In this document: positions 44,940 to 57,400 of the stretch, one piece after another
How the letters are laid out: each line of letters opens with the position of its first letter
Position numbering within the stretch: the stretch's first letter is position 1
NCBI GenBank assembly: GCA_963682175.1
Contig: OY821784.1
Span: 31,477,621-31,541,620 of the forward strand
Length of the DNA: 64,000 nt
Direction of reading: 5' to 3'
From: Triglochin maritima
Taxonomy: Eukaryota; Streptophyta; Magnoliopsida; Alismatales; Juncaginaceae
Made by a program: the position numbers and the translations under genes
The notes under the pieces: generated by a model
The model's database searches: none
What the model was told of the DNA's origin: nothing
Seen by the model: only the letters and a program-made list of their open reading frames with translations

Positions 44940-46824
44940 TCACCGTTTGTTATACGTTTTTTCAGTCTTCCTCATTAAAAACCTTGCCAAAGTAAAACCT
45001 TGTGGGACAAAAACTTGGTGGAGGAAAAAAAGTGCAGATCATATAATTCTCCCCCTCAATTTAATATACATTTACAAACTTTTTAAAATAATATGACGTT
45101 ATGTTCATGTCTCGTTAAAACATTGCTACAAAAACCTAGTGGTAAAATAGCTAAGGAAAAAAGAGTACATAACATATGTTAACACAATTGCGCAAACTGT
45201 CTCGTTAAAACCTTGCCAAGTAAAACCTCATGGGACAAAAACTTAGGAAAGGGAAAAAGAGTACAACTACAAACCATCTGGGCTTTGTCCTTCAGGGATG
45301 GTAATTAGAAATCTACTCATCCTGATACGTAGTTTACCAACTTGCATAAAGACTGCAACGTCTCCACAATAACACAAAATAATTTATGATTTTTTGTTGT
45401 TGTGGATTAAACATGTAGGAATCATCACTGAAGAAAATCTTCATCTCATGAATATAGTAAGTAAATATTGATAATTCCAGGTGAGCTTTCTTTGTATAAT
45501 ATGTCTTTATATATTTGATCATTGTAACAATTCTCTTCTGGAGAATGTTCGAATTGCATATCGAAAAATATTGACTATTCTACGGTCATTTATTTCAAAA
45601 TTTATCATTCAAATATTTCACAGGTACGTGTTTAATCTCTTCAGGAGTTCCTTTTCATATCATTCTTCGAGATGATATCCATATTCTCTTTGTTTTGTTC
45701 ATATAGTGATTCTCTTCATTATAATTTTCCTTGGGCAATTTAGTCTTTCATGGACTCTTATTTATATCAATACCAAATAACTTATACAAATTTGTAGTCA
45801 CAACATATCTCATATGTTTATCTATATTTATGTCATACTGATCACGTAACATAACGTAATATTATACATTTCGAGAGAATAAGTAACATCGTAATAGATG
45901 TTGGGTCCTCCGAAATCCCTTGTGTCACTACTCACTTTATAATGTACCACAATGTTGTTGTAATGTGATTTCTATTCAAATTCTTCAGAAATCAAGACTA
46001 CAAGTCCAATAAGCGAGTCTAGTTTTATATTGTTCGCCTTCTTTTATTATGGATTATGGATCCAGATTTTATCTTGAATTAACATGCTCTAAGAAGACGA
46101 TTTAGTCGTCGACTATAACCTTTTTATGTTTCTCTCGTATCAACATAATTGATTGCAACTTCTATAATAATCAAATCCTCGCCGTTTCCCAAAATATTAG
46201 GATTTGACCATTATGTATTCCCAGAATTGCTACATTTGCTACCAACTGCTTTTATTTTACCGGATTTATATTATTCAGGAATAACCTCTTCAGAAGGTGT
46301 AATGAGTGACTAACTTTTATTTTCATTTTCACAAATAATATATATTCTAGTCCACGCTACTGGCGTTGGTTGAGCTCAAATATATTTTATGATGATCTCT
46401 ACTTTATATTATGCGTTTTATGTCTAATAATACAAGACTTAGTCATTCTTTTGTGATCAATAAAAACGTATGACAATTACTTGCTAGATATTGCAAGTTA
46501 ATGATTTTATGAACTTCAGGTTCAATGATACTTGTACGTATATTCTCTTATGAACTTCATGTTCAATATAGTACATTTTCTTGACATTCTTTAAGCTTCT
46601 GGCTTTCTCCCTCTAATGCCAAAAATATATGCCTCTATATATAAAAATGTTGGACGGGACAATAAAATACATCGCCCTTCAGGGGCTTCAAGTATTTTAA
46701 TATTATAAGGAATATGAATCACGCTGAAATGTTCAATTTAATTTGAGGCCACTAAATTTTGGAGGTGATAATCTATTAATTGCATATGGGAAACGTTTCA
46801 TTCAATATCGTACAAATAAAATAG
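44940..46824. other. Copia-like non-coding DNA with a threefold repeat
   Basis: Three copies of CGTTAAAACCTTGCCA..GTAAAACCT...GGGACAAAAACTT(A/G)G start near 44977, 45110 and 45200. The rest is AT-rich. This host sequence is interrupted by two family A insertions and seems to resume at 55781. No gene. Confidence 0.55.
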
Positions 46825-46829
46825 GGGAA
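46825..46829. repeat. Target-site duplication GGGAA, left
   Basis: GGGAA before the LTR; GGGAA again at 48236-48240. Confidence 0.9.
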
Positions 46830-48235
46830 TGATTGATACGTTTTAATTATAACCGCAAGTGCACGACCGCGTTGAAGCGGTGGCAAATACGGGTCGATCC
46901 ACAGGGAGGTGTGGACTTTGGTTAATTCGAATGCGAGTGGGAAAGAAAGGAGAGAAAAATTGATTAAACTAAACTACACTAAACAAGGAAGGAAATGAAA
47001 GCACAAAACGAACTAAATCTAAGCGACTAATAAAAGAAGATAGAATTCAGGAATGGAAAACCCCTAAGGGGTGGAGTGTGTGTACACATGAAATAAGTGT
47101 GGTGAATGCATACAATAAGCTCAAGTGTAGTTAGTGTTTGTTAATGCATAAGAAGTACCTAATGGCAAGACCTATCATTTAAAGCACTAACCTAGGTGAT
47201 TAATATGAGCATGACAAGTTTGTTATTAAGAACATAAACAAGCATGGAATGTACCTAAACATTATGGCAAAAACCATCAAGTAAAAGTTCTTATTAATTC
47301 AAACAAGCATACTAACATCTCTCACAAACAACAATATCTAGCATTCATACCATCTACATAACATGTATAAACATCTACTCTACCCTCAAATGGGATGGAA
47401 CTACTCACACATATTTAAACTAATATTTATACTAAGGAAAGAAAACATGCTTAAAATAATTATAAGAAGACTAAACCAACATGTTTAACTAAAAGAACAT
47501 AAAACTAAAGAAGCATGCAAGACATAAGAAAGGAAATTAAACTAAGAAAGAGACAACATAACCAAAGGAAAACATCTATTATTACCCACTCAATTACAAG
47601 TAGCCTCTCTCCACCAGGGTTTTTGCTTCAAGGCTTGAACTCCTAGTAGAGAGGATGACCACCAAGAGAGAGATGATGTACAAGAGAAGAGGGAGAGTTC
47701 TATTAATAGCCATAGAAAAAGGTAATCCGGGACAATCCCCAAGTATGGGACTAAACAAATACCAAACATAGACTAAACACACTCTAATACACTCCCGACA
47801 TAAATCTTAGCGGATCCAGACCAAAAGAGACAGCCAATTAGCGGTCTTGGACTGCTAATTGGCGGTCTACAGTGTTCGGATCGCTCTGGATTTTCTTCTG
47901 GGCTTTTCTGGATGTATTTGTTGGTCTTTGATGCATCTACTTTGCTTGTTGGAGCTCCAACCCGAATAGAATTGCCAAAATACTCCCCATGATGGTGTGG
48001 AGTATTCTTGTTTGCTCATTGGTCCTTCTATCTTGCATTCAGGTCCTTCGATCTTGCATTTTAGTCCTCAAGTCTCTCAACTCAGTCATTTTTCCTGCTT
48101 TTAGGTCCTTTCATGCCTCTTCTCTTCAAACCTATTTATTTCTGAAATTCAAACATAAAGCTCGTTACATAACATTGTTTAGGTGAAAGATAATGGATAT
48201 AAGCTACAAATGTAAGCAAGAAATGATGTCAATCA
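46830..48235 (-). mobile_element. Family A solo LTR, minus orientation
   Basis: Single 1406-bp LTR, TGATTGATACG...GTCAATCA, flanked by a perfect GGGAA duplication and lacking primer site and polypurine tract. Palindrome pair near 47831-47867 (CAGCCAATTAGCGGTC and GACTGCTAATTGGCGGTC). Confidence 0.9.
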
Positions 48236-48240
48236 GGGAA
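48236..48240. repeat. Target-site duplication GGGAA, right
   Basis: Partner of 46825-46829. Confidence 0.9.
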
Positions 48241-48296
48241 CATTCATAACATGGTGTACATAACATAATTTTTTATGAATAATATCAACATGTATG

Positions 48297-48301
48297 CATA
48301 T
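48297..48301. repeat. Target-site duplication CATAT, left
   Basis: CATAT before the second element; CATAT again at 55776-55780. Confidence 0.9.
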
Positions 48302-49692
48302 TGATTGATCGTTTTATATTAACCGCAAGTGCACGGCCGTGTTGAAGCGGTGGAAAATACGGGACGTCCACTGGGAGGTGTGTCGACACTTGGTTTGTGC
48401 GAAGGCGAGAGGTAAAGAAAGGGAAGAAAGATGTATTACACTACACTACACTAAGCTAAACTAGTAAACAAACAAGCTGAAATGAACTAAACAACTAAGC
48501 TAATCAACTAATGCAAAAGATAAAATCACAGGAATGAAAACCCCTAAGGGGTGGAGTATGTGTGTGTGCACATGAAATAAGTGTGGTGTGAAATGTATAC
48601 AAGAAGCTCAAGTTAGTTAGTGTTGTTAATGCATAAGAAGTACCTAACTATGGCAAAATCTATCATTACAACACTAACTTATGTGAATAATATGAGCAAT
48701 GCAAGGTTGTTATTAAGACACTTAGACAAGCATGGAATGTACCTAAGCTATGGTAGAAACCATCAAGTAAGGTTCTTAATAATTCAAGCAAGCATACTAA
48801 TATCAACACAAACATTCATATTAAGCATTCAAACCATCTACATAACATGTACACACATCTACTCCATCCCCAAAGGGGATGTAACTACTCACACATATTT
48901 AAACAAACTACTCTAATAAAATGAAGCATTATACTGAAATGAAACTATACTAATCAAGCAAGAAATATTAAAGAAACATAAAACAAAACAAGCACCAAAG
49001 CAAACACATTGAAGGAAATTAACTAAGCAAGAATTAACTAGCTAATGAAAACTTCTATTATGAACTCACTTAAATTACAAGCAACCCTTCTTCCACTAGA
49101 GTTTTGCTTCAAGGCTTCACTCTTAGTAGGGAAGATGCCACCAAAGAGAGAGATGGATACAATGGGAGGTGAAGAGTTATATTTATAAGCATGGGAAAAG
49201 CTAATCCGGGACAATCCCCCGATGTGGGACTAAACCAATACCAAAAATAGCCTAAACAAACCATAATACACGTCCAGGAGAAAACTTATCGGATCTGGAA
49301 TGATCCAGACCGCCAATTGGTGGCCTATAGGATCCAGATCCGTCTGGATTTTTTTGTGGGCTTTTCTTGAAGTGTGTCTTGGTCTTGGATGCCTCTACTT
49401 CGTTTATTGGAGCTCCGACTCGAATCGAATTGCCAAAATACTCCCCATGAAGGTGTGGAGTTTCCTGTTTTGCTCTTAGGTCCTTCTGTCTTACGTTCAG
49501 GTCCTTCTTCCTTGCATCTTGGTCCCCAGGTCTCACAATTAAGTCTTTTTTCTTGCTTTTGGGTCCTTTCATGGCTCTTCTCTTCAAACCTCTTTATTTC
49601 TGAATTCAAACATAAAACTCATCACATAGCATTGCTTAGATGTAAGATAATGGATATAAGATACAAATATGAGCATGAAATGATGTCAATCA
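48302..49692 (-). repeat. Family A 3' LTR
   Basis: 1391 bp, TGATTGATCG...GTCAATCA, followed by the reversed polypurine tract AATACCCCCACACCT. Confidence 0.9.
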
Positions 49693-49816
49693 AATACCCC
49701 CACACCTAAGTTTTTGCTAGTCCCGAGCAAAACAAAGAAAGAGAAAAGCAAACGAGAAACAAGAAATCCTAACTCACTTTCGTAGGAATCACGGTTGCAC
49801 TTAGCACGTGCAACAA

Positions 49817-49944
49817 GCTTAGATGTAAGATAATGGATATAAGATACAAATATGAGCATGAAACGGCTTGTCTTCCGGATGTATTACACTACAACAAATA
49901 TGAGCATGAAACGACATGAAATGGATATAAGATACAAATATGAG
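49817..49944. other. Patchwork filler DNA at a deletion junction
   Basis: The first 47 bp (49817-49863) are an exact copy of 49634-49680 in the adjacent LTR. Then come CTTGTCTTCCGGA (as at 49998), TGTATTACACTACA (as in the LTR near 48431), and two shorter copies of AAATATGAGCATGAAA / ATGGATATAAGATACAAATA (49895-49911 and 49921-49944). The normal family B sequence resumes at CTTGATGGCTAG. Confidence 0.88.
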
Positions 49945-51486
49945 CTTGATGGCTAGATTGATTAGACGTTCTAGGATTTACCACATTGTTATCGACTTGT
50001 CTTCCGGACCGTAATGATACTACAACATTTATTTGTTGGAACGGTCCTTCATCATTAACCATTTGAACCGGTCTAAGGTTGTTATTTCCTGAAGGTGGTT
50101 GATAGGATTGATATGAGTTATTAGATCTAGGGTTCATCTCAGGTTGACTTGGAAACCGACCCTTTTCTCTTTCACCTACTATTTGCGCGAGTTGGCTGAC
50201 TTGTGTCTCTAGCCTTTGGAAGGTCTGGTTGGTTGTTTGTATAAATGTTTTCATCAAATTTTCGAAGCTTGTCAACCTAACCTCATGATCGCCATTGTTA
50301 CTAAACCCAAATGATGTATTATTTTGGTTATACGGGTTTGGTTGTTGTCTAGGAGGTTGACCTTGTTGGCTTGATGAGAAATTGGAATTATTACGCCAAC
50401 CCGAGTTATAGGTTGATGCGTACGGGTCATTTCTAGCATGGTTATACATGGCATTAACTTGTTCCCAGTCCGCACAATCCTCCATTACATGACCAGTCTG
50501 ACCACATCTAGAGCAAGGGATAGACGAGGCTTGATTCACTCGGGTTTGGGTTTGTAGCTCTAAACTTTCCATTCTGCACATAAGGGTAGCTAGTTTTGCT
50601 TCAGCCGCTATGTTGGCATCTACAGCTAAGACACCTGGTTTGGGTTGACTTGCTATTCTAGATCCAATACTCGGGTTAAGCGGTGTTCTAGCATTGTCCC
50701 ATTGCATACTGTTTTCAGCTAAATCCTCAAGAAAAGTCCAGGCATCATTTTCATTTTTCGACATGAAGTTCCCTTGGCTTACGGATTCTACCATAACCCT
50801 AGGTGTGGGTGTCAATCCCTCATAAATAATTTGGCATAATTGCCATCTTGGAATTCCGTGATGAGGGCATTGGGTCAGTACACTATTAAATCTTTCTAGA
50901 TAGGAATAGAACGGCTCGCTCTCAGACTGAACGAATGCAACAATTTCATTCCTAATCCTCATAGTCTTATGGTTGGGGAAATATTTTTCAGGAATACTTG
51001 AACAAACTCAGCCCAACTCCTAATAGATCTTTCAGCTAGACTATATAGCCATTTCTTAGCGTCGTCCTTCAGTGCTAGAGGCACGAATTTCAGACACATT
51101 GCCTCCTCAGGGATATGCTGGTATTGCATAAGAGAGCAGATTTCCTCAAATTCTCTAAGGAAGAGATATGGGTCTTCCCTAGAGGTGAACTTACGCAACA
51201 TACTCATGTATTGTGCCTTAAGTTCGAAGTCGCGACCCGGTATGGTGGGCATAACGATGCACGATGGCTGAGCATCCATCGCTGGATAGCATCGATCCCT
51301 CAGAGTTATAGGTTGTGCAACAGGTGGGTCCACTACGTTCTCACCCATTGGATCCGGGTGAGGTGGTGCAACAGATGGATTGGGGCTAAGTTCTAGACTA
51401 GAATCTAGATGAACTCGTGAGAGTCGATTACTCAAGTCCCGAATCCAAATCTGAGTGCACCGGGTTGAATCAATTTTTGAATTCAA
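49945..51486 (-). pseudogene. Family B gag, one frameshift, 3' truncated
   Basis: Minus-strand Gag from 51486: N-terminal region with ITLRDRCYPAMDAQPSCIVM; Retrotrans_gag domain with YLFLREFEEICSLMQYQHIP and CPHHGIPRWQLCQIIYEGL; zinc knuckle CSRCGQTGHVMEDC near 50515-50475; then QTFQRLETQVSQLAQIVGER and an RSGRQ motif. A missing A in a run of A codons (about 50987-50991) shifts the frame in the middle of the FLKKYFPNHKT motif. It is nearly identical to 63600-64000 over the shared part. Gag would form the virus-like particle; protease and pol are absent through the deletion at 49944. Confidence 0.88.
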
Positions 51487-52760
51487 ATTCGAAATTTAAA
51501 TTCCAAATTTAATTTCAAGAATTAATTACAAATTTTTTTATTTTCGTTTTATATATATATATATTTATGTTTTTTTTTCAAAAGGGAAACAAACAATAGA
51601 ATGGCGAAAGATGAGAAAGGAATCCTAATCTAGAGAATTTAGGTGAGAAGAGAAAGAAGACTCGGATGAGAAGGGAAACCTAACTCTAAAGATAGAAAGA
51701 GGGTTGGTCAGAAAATTCCTAAGAAAACACGGTTCAAACAATCCTAGACCTAGTGTCGCTTAGATCTAGACGACTCCTAACTGGTTGAGTCGAATTGATT
51801 CGCTTGATTCACCTCCCTCACTAATCAAACCAACTTGGCCAGGCCGTGTATAGCTAGTGGGGGTGCTTCCGACAGAGTCGGTGCCAATTAGACAACCACT
51901 TCCCTTGGAAGACTACATCAACACAAAAACACTTTCTAGACACCAAATTAAATTCGATCAGCTTCAAGTCATTAATTGAGTCCGAGTCCTTAGGGGCCAA
52001 TGTCTAATTGATTTTAATTTTAAGGCTTGGGTGACACTTTAGGATTGTGATTTGTGGGCTACGGAAGGGTGATGAAATCCCCACTGTATCTTTTCCTACG
52101 GAGTTGTCCTTAAGATAGTTTAACTTAGATCTAGCAAAGATAGTCAAACATTGGTCTTTAGAGGGGGGCAATTGCAAGGTTGTATGAAAACTAGATTATA
52201 AGCTTAAATGCAATCGATGAAAATCACGATACGTACCTTGACTCCACCACTCTTCAACAGAAATTGATTTGCAAGAATTTAGCAAGAATAATGCATACAA
52301 AACACTAGATGATGTATGCACTACGGCCTTTCTAATTTTGCCAATTTTAGGTCAGAGTTGAATTATTGCCAATTATGGATTTTTTTTACCCTAACACGTG
52401 CAATTCTAATAAAAGGAAATTTTCTGAAAATAGAAATTGCGAGGAAAAGAGGCAACAAAGGTTACCTATACAATGCTCAGTCGGGTTCACCGCCCGCTCT
52501 CGAAATTTCAGTAGCTTCACACGTCCACCCAGAGATGAGTCGCGTCCCAGAAAAGTTTGAAGCCCAGAAGCTCCAAGTGTGCGGCGGATTCGCCGCAAAT
52601 TGCTCTATAGGTGCGGCGATTTCGCCGCTCGTTTAGCTCAGAATGTGCTCGGATTTCGCCGTGCACGCTGTTGTCTCCTGAAACACAAATCCAAATACTT
52701 AGATCGCGTACAAGATAAACAGGATAAAATCGAAATAAAAGAAACAAAATCTGCGTCGCC
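51487..52760 (-). other. Family B 5' leader
   Basis: 1.27 kb, non-coding. It carries two inverted repeats, GCGGCGGATTCGCCGC (52581-52596) and GCGGCGATTTCGCCGC (52613-52628), and a partial third near 52647. Confidence 0.75.
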
Positions 52761-52778
52761 TCCCCGGCAACGGCGCCA
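52761..52778 (-). other. Primer-binding site, tRNA-Asp (perfect)
   Basis: TCCCCGGCAACGGCGCCA on the + strand equals the 3' end of tRNA-Asp, so the minus-strand element is primed by it. Six bases separate it from the LTR. Confidence 0.92.
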
Positions 52779-52784
52779 AAAACT

Positions 52785-53986
52785 TGATGAGAATTAAATT
52801 TATACCGCAAGTGCACAGCGTCAATGAAGACGTGGCAAATACGGGTCGAACACAAGGAGGGAGAGATTTGTTATTAGTGTGATTTCGATTGGGGGAAAGG
52901 AGGAGAGAAGAATAAATTGGGTTTTTGAGATTTTAGGTTTTTATTATCTAAAGCAAGAAACAAGAACAAATAAAACTAAAACAAGAACAAAGAGGTGAAT
53001 TCCGTCGGGTGGAGGTTTAGATTAGAGAATTCAGAAACTTATAATAAATCATGTTAGTTATGAAGCATTACATGATAAATGATTTAACATAAACTCAAGT
53101 AATCAAAATATACTAATCACGAAATTAAAATAATAACATTTATTCATCTTCTCTTCACCCTAAATCCGTCACCTCCACCCTTTGGAAAGAGTTAGAAACT
53201 TATGGATGAGAGGAAGGAGAAGAGGTCCTAGAGGAATTACAAAAGAAAATTAAAAACAAACTAGAAATAAAAGACAGAATTTTATTACTAAACTAAAGAC
53301 TAAGAATAAGAACAACAACCAAGGACCCTCACAACATCGTTTCGAGGCTATTTATATCCGATACAAGGGACTTAGGTATAAAATTGGAAAGTACACGTGT
53401 CCAGACACGACTGGACAAAATTGGAGCACACGAATTGCTAAGGGGGCGGCGGAATCGCCGCATGTGAAGTGTAATGTGCGGCGGAAACGCCGCATATATT
53501 GCTCTGATTAATTCCGGATTTTTGCTGTGTGTTTATGGTATGATTTGATCCTCCTTTGCGCGTCTAGATGATTTCTTTCCATTCTCTTGAACTCCGAATT
53601 ATTTCCTTCATATATTTGGAGATCCACATTGATTTTTCTTTAGATTTTCTCCATAATAATAAAAGCTACTCGTGATTTGCAATTAGGTCCTTGACTTTTT
53701 GCAATTAAGTCCCCGGCTACTTTTGTGCTTAAGTCTTTGTTCTTTTTGTAATTAGGTCTTGAATGCTTTTATGCTTGGATACATTTCCATTTGAAACCCG
53801 ATAATCTTGAACTTGGTCTTTATGATAGAAATGAGTCTGTTGCACGCGTTTATGCCCGGGATGTGGGTAATTTGCATTCAGGTCCCTGTATTCTGTAAAT
53901 AAGACTAAACACATACCTTAGTTGCATTTATTGATATAAAAGTAATCTAAATGAAAGACATATGATGCAATGTATGTAATGCATCA
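52785..53986 (-). repeat. Family B 5' LTR
   Basis: 1202 bp, TGATGAGAATTAAATTTATA...AATGCATCA. Collinear with the LTR at 60250-61479. Inverted repeats GCGGCGGAATCGCCGC (53446-53461) and GCGGCGGAAACGCCGC (53478-53493). Confidence 0.9.
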
Positions 53987-54359
53987 TCAATACATGATGC
54001 GTGACCTAAACAAATAAGAATGTCTAGTCTTTTGCTTTGGATTTTAAGGCCAAGTTGATTAATGGGGGAGTGATTAATGATATGGGAGCAAACGAGAAGT
54101 CACAGCATGCAAAATAGGGCTCCCAGATAACACAAATTACAGAACTAACTACCAGAAAAAATTTGGAAGCAGGAAACCCTCACCAGGCCGCCAATTGGCG
54201 GTCTCCAACCGCTGATTGGCGGTCCTTTTGTAGCTTCTATTCCACAAACTTGTCCAGTAGCCTCCCCTTGATTCGATGGTTCCCTGAAACTAAGAAAATC
54301 TGGAAACAAAAAATCAAAAACCCCTCGAATCGTCCAAACCAAGGTCTGGACAGAGCACC

Positions 54360-54377
54360 TCCCCGGCAACGGTGCCA
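54360..54377 (-). other. Primer-binding site, tRNA-Asp (one mismatch)
   Basis: TCCCCGGCAACGGTGCCA, six bases from the family A 5' LTR. Confidence 0.9.
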
Positions 54378-54383
54378 AAAACT

Positions 54384-55775
54384 TGATTGATCGTTTTATA
54401 TTAACCGGAAGTGCACGACCGCGTTGAAGCGGTGGCAAATACGGGTCGTCCACTGGGAGGTGTGTCGACACTTGGTTTGTGCGAAGGCGAGAGGTAAAGA
54501 AAGGGAAGAAAGATGTATTACACTACACTACACTAAGCTAAACTAGTAAACAAACAAGCTGAAATGAACTAAACAACTAAGCTAATCAACTAATGCAAAA
54601 GATAAAATCACTGGAATGAAAACCCCTAAGGGGTGGAGTGTGTGTGTGCACATGAAATAAGTGTGGTGTGAAATGCATACAAGAAGCTCAAGTTAGTTAG
54701 TGTTGTTAATGCATAAGAAGTACCTAACTATGGCAAGAACTATCATTACAACACTAACTTATGTGAATAATATGAGTAATGCAAGGTTGTTATTAAGACA
54801 CTTAGACAAGCATGGAATGTACCTAAGCTATGACAGAAACCATCAAGTAAGGTTCTTAATAATTCAAGCAAGCATACTAATATCAACACAAACATTCATA
54901 TTAAGCATTCAAACCATCAACATAACATGTACACACATCTACTCCACCCCCAAAGGGGATGGAACTACTCACACGTATTTAAACAAACTACTCTAATAAA
55001 ATGAAGCATTATACTGAAATGAAACTATACTAATCAAGCAAGAAATATTAAAGAAGCATAAAACAAAACAAGCACCAAAGCAAACACATTGAAGGAAATT
55101 AACTAAGCAAGAATTAACAAGCTAATGAAAACTTCTATTATGAACTCACTCAAATTACAAGCAGCCCTTCCTCCACTAGAGTTTTGCTTCAAGGCTTCAC
55201 TCTTAGTAGGGAAGATGCCACCAAAGAGAGAGATGGATGCAATGGGAGGTGAAGAGTTCTATTTATAAGCATGAGAAAAACTAATCTGGGACAATCCCCC
55301 GATGTGGGACTAAACCAATACCAAAAATAGCCTAAACAAACCATAATACACGTCCAGGAGAAAACTTATCGGATCTGGAATGATCCAGGCTGCCAATTTG
55401 CGGCCTATAGGATCCATATCCGTCTGGATTTGTTTGTGGGCTTTTCTTGAAGTGTGTCTTGGTCTTGGATGCCTCTACTTCGTTTATTGGAGCTCCGACC
55501 CGAATCGAATTGCCAAAATACTCCCCATGAAGGTGTGGAGTTTCATGTTTTGCTCTTAGGTCCTTCTGTCTTACGTTCAGGTCCTTCTCCCTTGCATCTT
55601 GGTCCCTAGGTCTCTCACGATTAAGTCCTTTTTCTTGCTTTTCGGTCCTTTCATGGCTCTTCTCTTCAAACCTCTTTATTTCTGAAATTCAAACATAAAA
55701 CTCGTCACATAGCATTGCTTAGATGTAAGATAATGGATATAAGATACAAATATGAGCATGAAATGATGTCAATCA
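54384..55775 (-). repeat. Family A 5' LTR
   Basis: 1392 bp, collinear with 48302-49692. The leader just inside it has the palindrome pair GGCCGCCAATTGGCGGTC (54186-54203) and ACCGCTGATTGGCGGTCC (about 54209-54226). Confidence 0.9.
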
Positions 55776-55780
55776 CATAT
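55776..55780. repeat. Target-site duplication CATAT, right
   Basis: Partner of 48297-48301. Confidence 0.9.
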
Positions 55781-57400
55781 TAATGTATAATGTATAAATT
55801 TTAAGGTCTCATAATGATTCCTATTCAGAGATATTTTATAAATCGATGCTTATTTTGTAACGTATGCTTCGAGCACATGATCCAAAATTCGATAACACAT
55901 ATTGTGATTTTGCAATAACTTATGCTTATGACTTTCAATCACAAGTAATGCATAACACAAGTTATCTCATCTTACGAAAAGATAGAGCTCGTGGATACCT
56001 ACTTAGTTGAAGAATCTTCTCATGCTTCAGTGGATGGTCATATGAAATTTCAGCAACATTTGTCATCATTTATGTCCTCATTGACCCAATCGGTCATACG
56101 ATATGTTATTAGAATCAATATTCATTTGATTCACCAGTGCAAGTCTTTTGACCAAGCCACTACGTGTGCAATGACACATCGTTCAAAAGTCAGGTAATTT
56201 TCTTAATAGCATTTTCCTACCTGACATGATTAGTAATATAAAAATATTCTTCTTTACTTTAATTGTAGTATCAATACAAGTCATTTTGGCGATTTGAAAC
56301 TTAATAAGTTTGTTGAGTCATAATATATAAAATGCGTAATTTAAAGCCAGGATAATTCCACATGTAACAGTAGATATGACTCTTCTGGAGCTTTCTACTA
56401 AATTCGTACGACCTTCTACAGTAGTGACTTCGGCTTTTCTCATTATCAAATTAGAGAAATATTTATCTCTTAATATAGTGTGCATGACCACACTATACAT
56501 GATGCATAAATCATCTTTCCTTATATTAAATCAAATATGAGACCGAAGAATATTCATACTATTTATTTCAAGCCAAATAAAATATTTATTGCAGATAAAT
56601 TTTTTATGCAACTATTACAGAATAAAGAATAAGGTTCTTCCAATGACAAAATATAATCAAAATAAAAACCATGCGTTAAATCATATCAATGCCAATTAAT
56701 TTCAACGTAACTTGATATAAGTCTTTTAGATAGAAATTATGCATACCAATATATTACCATATGCATGTGTACTTTGCCCTTTTAGGACGATAATGCAAAT
56801 ACTATCTTTGTTATTAATCCTTAAAAGGCATATTCTATAATATGCATAAATAGTTATGACAAACATAAAAATGCTAAATATCGATATGCTAGCAACATAT
56901 GCTTGTGTGTTATTAATATCTAGAAGAATCTCATCGTTAGTGAATAACAATCACAAGTATGGAAATATATTGGACTAATGAGATCACTAACCAATATAAA
57001 ATAGTTTCAACTGAAATAATTGCTAGCTCATGAGTCTAGTATTTATTGAGGATCATAAACAAGTATAATGTGCAAATTTAAAAGAAACAATATCATAAAC
57101 ACGACCATGTCGTACATGTATCAATAAAGCTTCAATTATTATATGCACATGATGGAATTATGCTAGTATTTACATATGTATCATCTCCATAAATCAATAA
57201 ATCACATTTCATTGATACATTAATTAGTTATCCCAAAAGAAATGTAGCATGCTTAATTTGACGACATATATACTAGTGAATCACAATTCTCGAGAAAAAC
57301 TATGATTCAACCAGAATAGATAATCTTTAAAATTAACAAAGATCAAACCAAACATATAAAACACAATTTGTGTTTCTATAAAACACACATAATTGAAAGG
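55781..57400. other. AT-rich non-coding DNA, continuation of the interrupted host
   Basis: Very AT-rich, no convincing open frame or terminal repeat. By position it continues the sequence left of 46825 and between 48241 and 48301. Confidence 0.5.

Larger units (their letters stand above)
48302..55775 (-). mobile_element. Family A element, full span, with nested and deleted interior
   Basis: LTRs 48302-49692 (3') and 54384-55775 (5') are almost identical by eye and lie inside a perfect CATAT duplication. The interior, left to right, has the reversed polypurine tract and 3' region (49693-49816), filler DNA (49817-49944), family B gag and leader (49945-52760), family B primer site and LTR (52761-53986), then the family A leader and primer site (53987-54377). 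The family A Gag-like ORF and the family B 3' half are missing. Confidence 0.92.

Noticed and set aside
48620..48916. 98-codon open frame, repeated almost identically at 54700-54996
   Set aside because: Both lie at the same place in the two LTRs of one element; not a gene.
52761..52778. tRNA-Asp-like sequence (also 3708, 15543, 54360)
   Set aside because: Only the 18-nt primer complement is present, with no cloverleaf; these are primer-binding sites, not tRNA genes.
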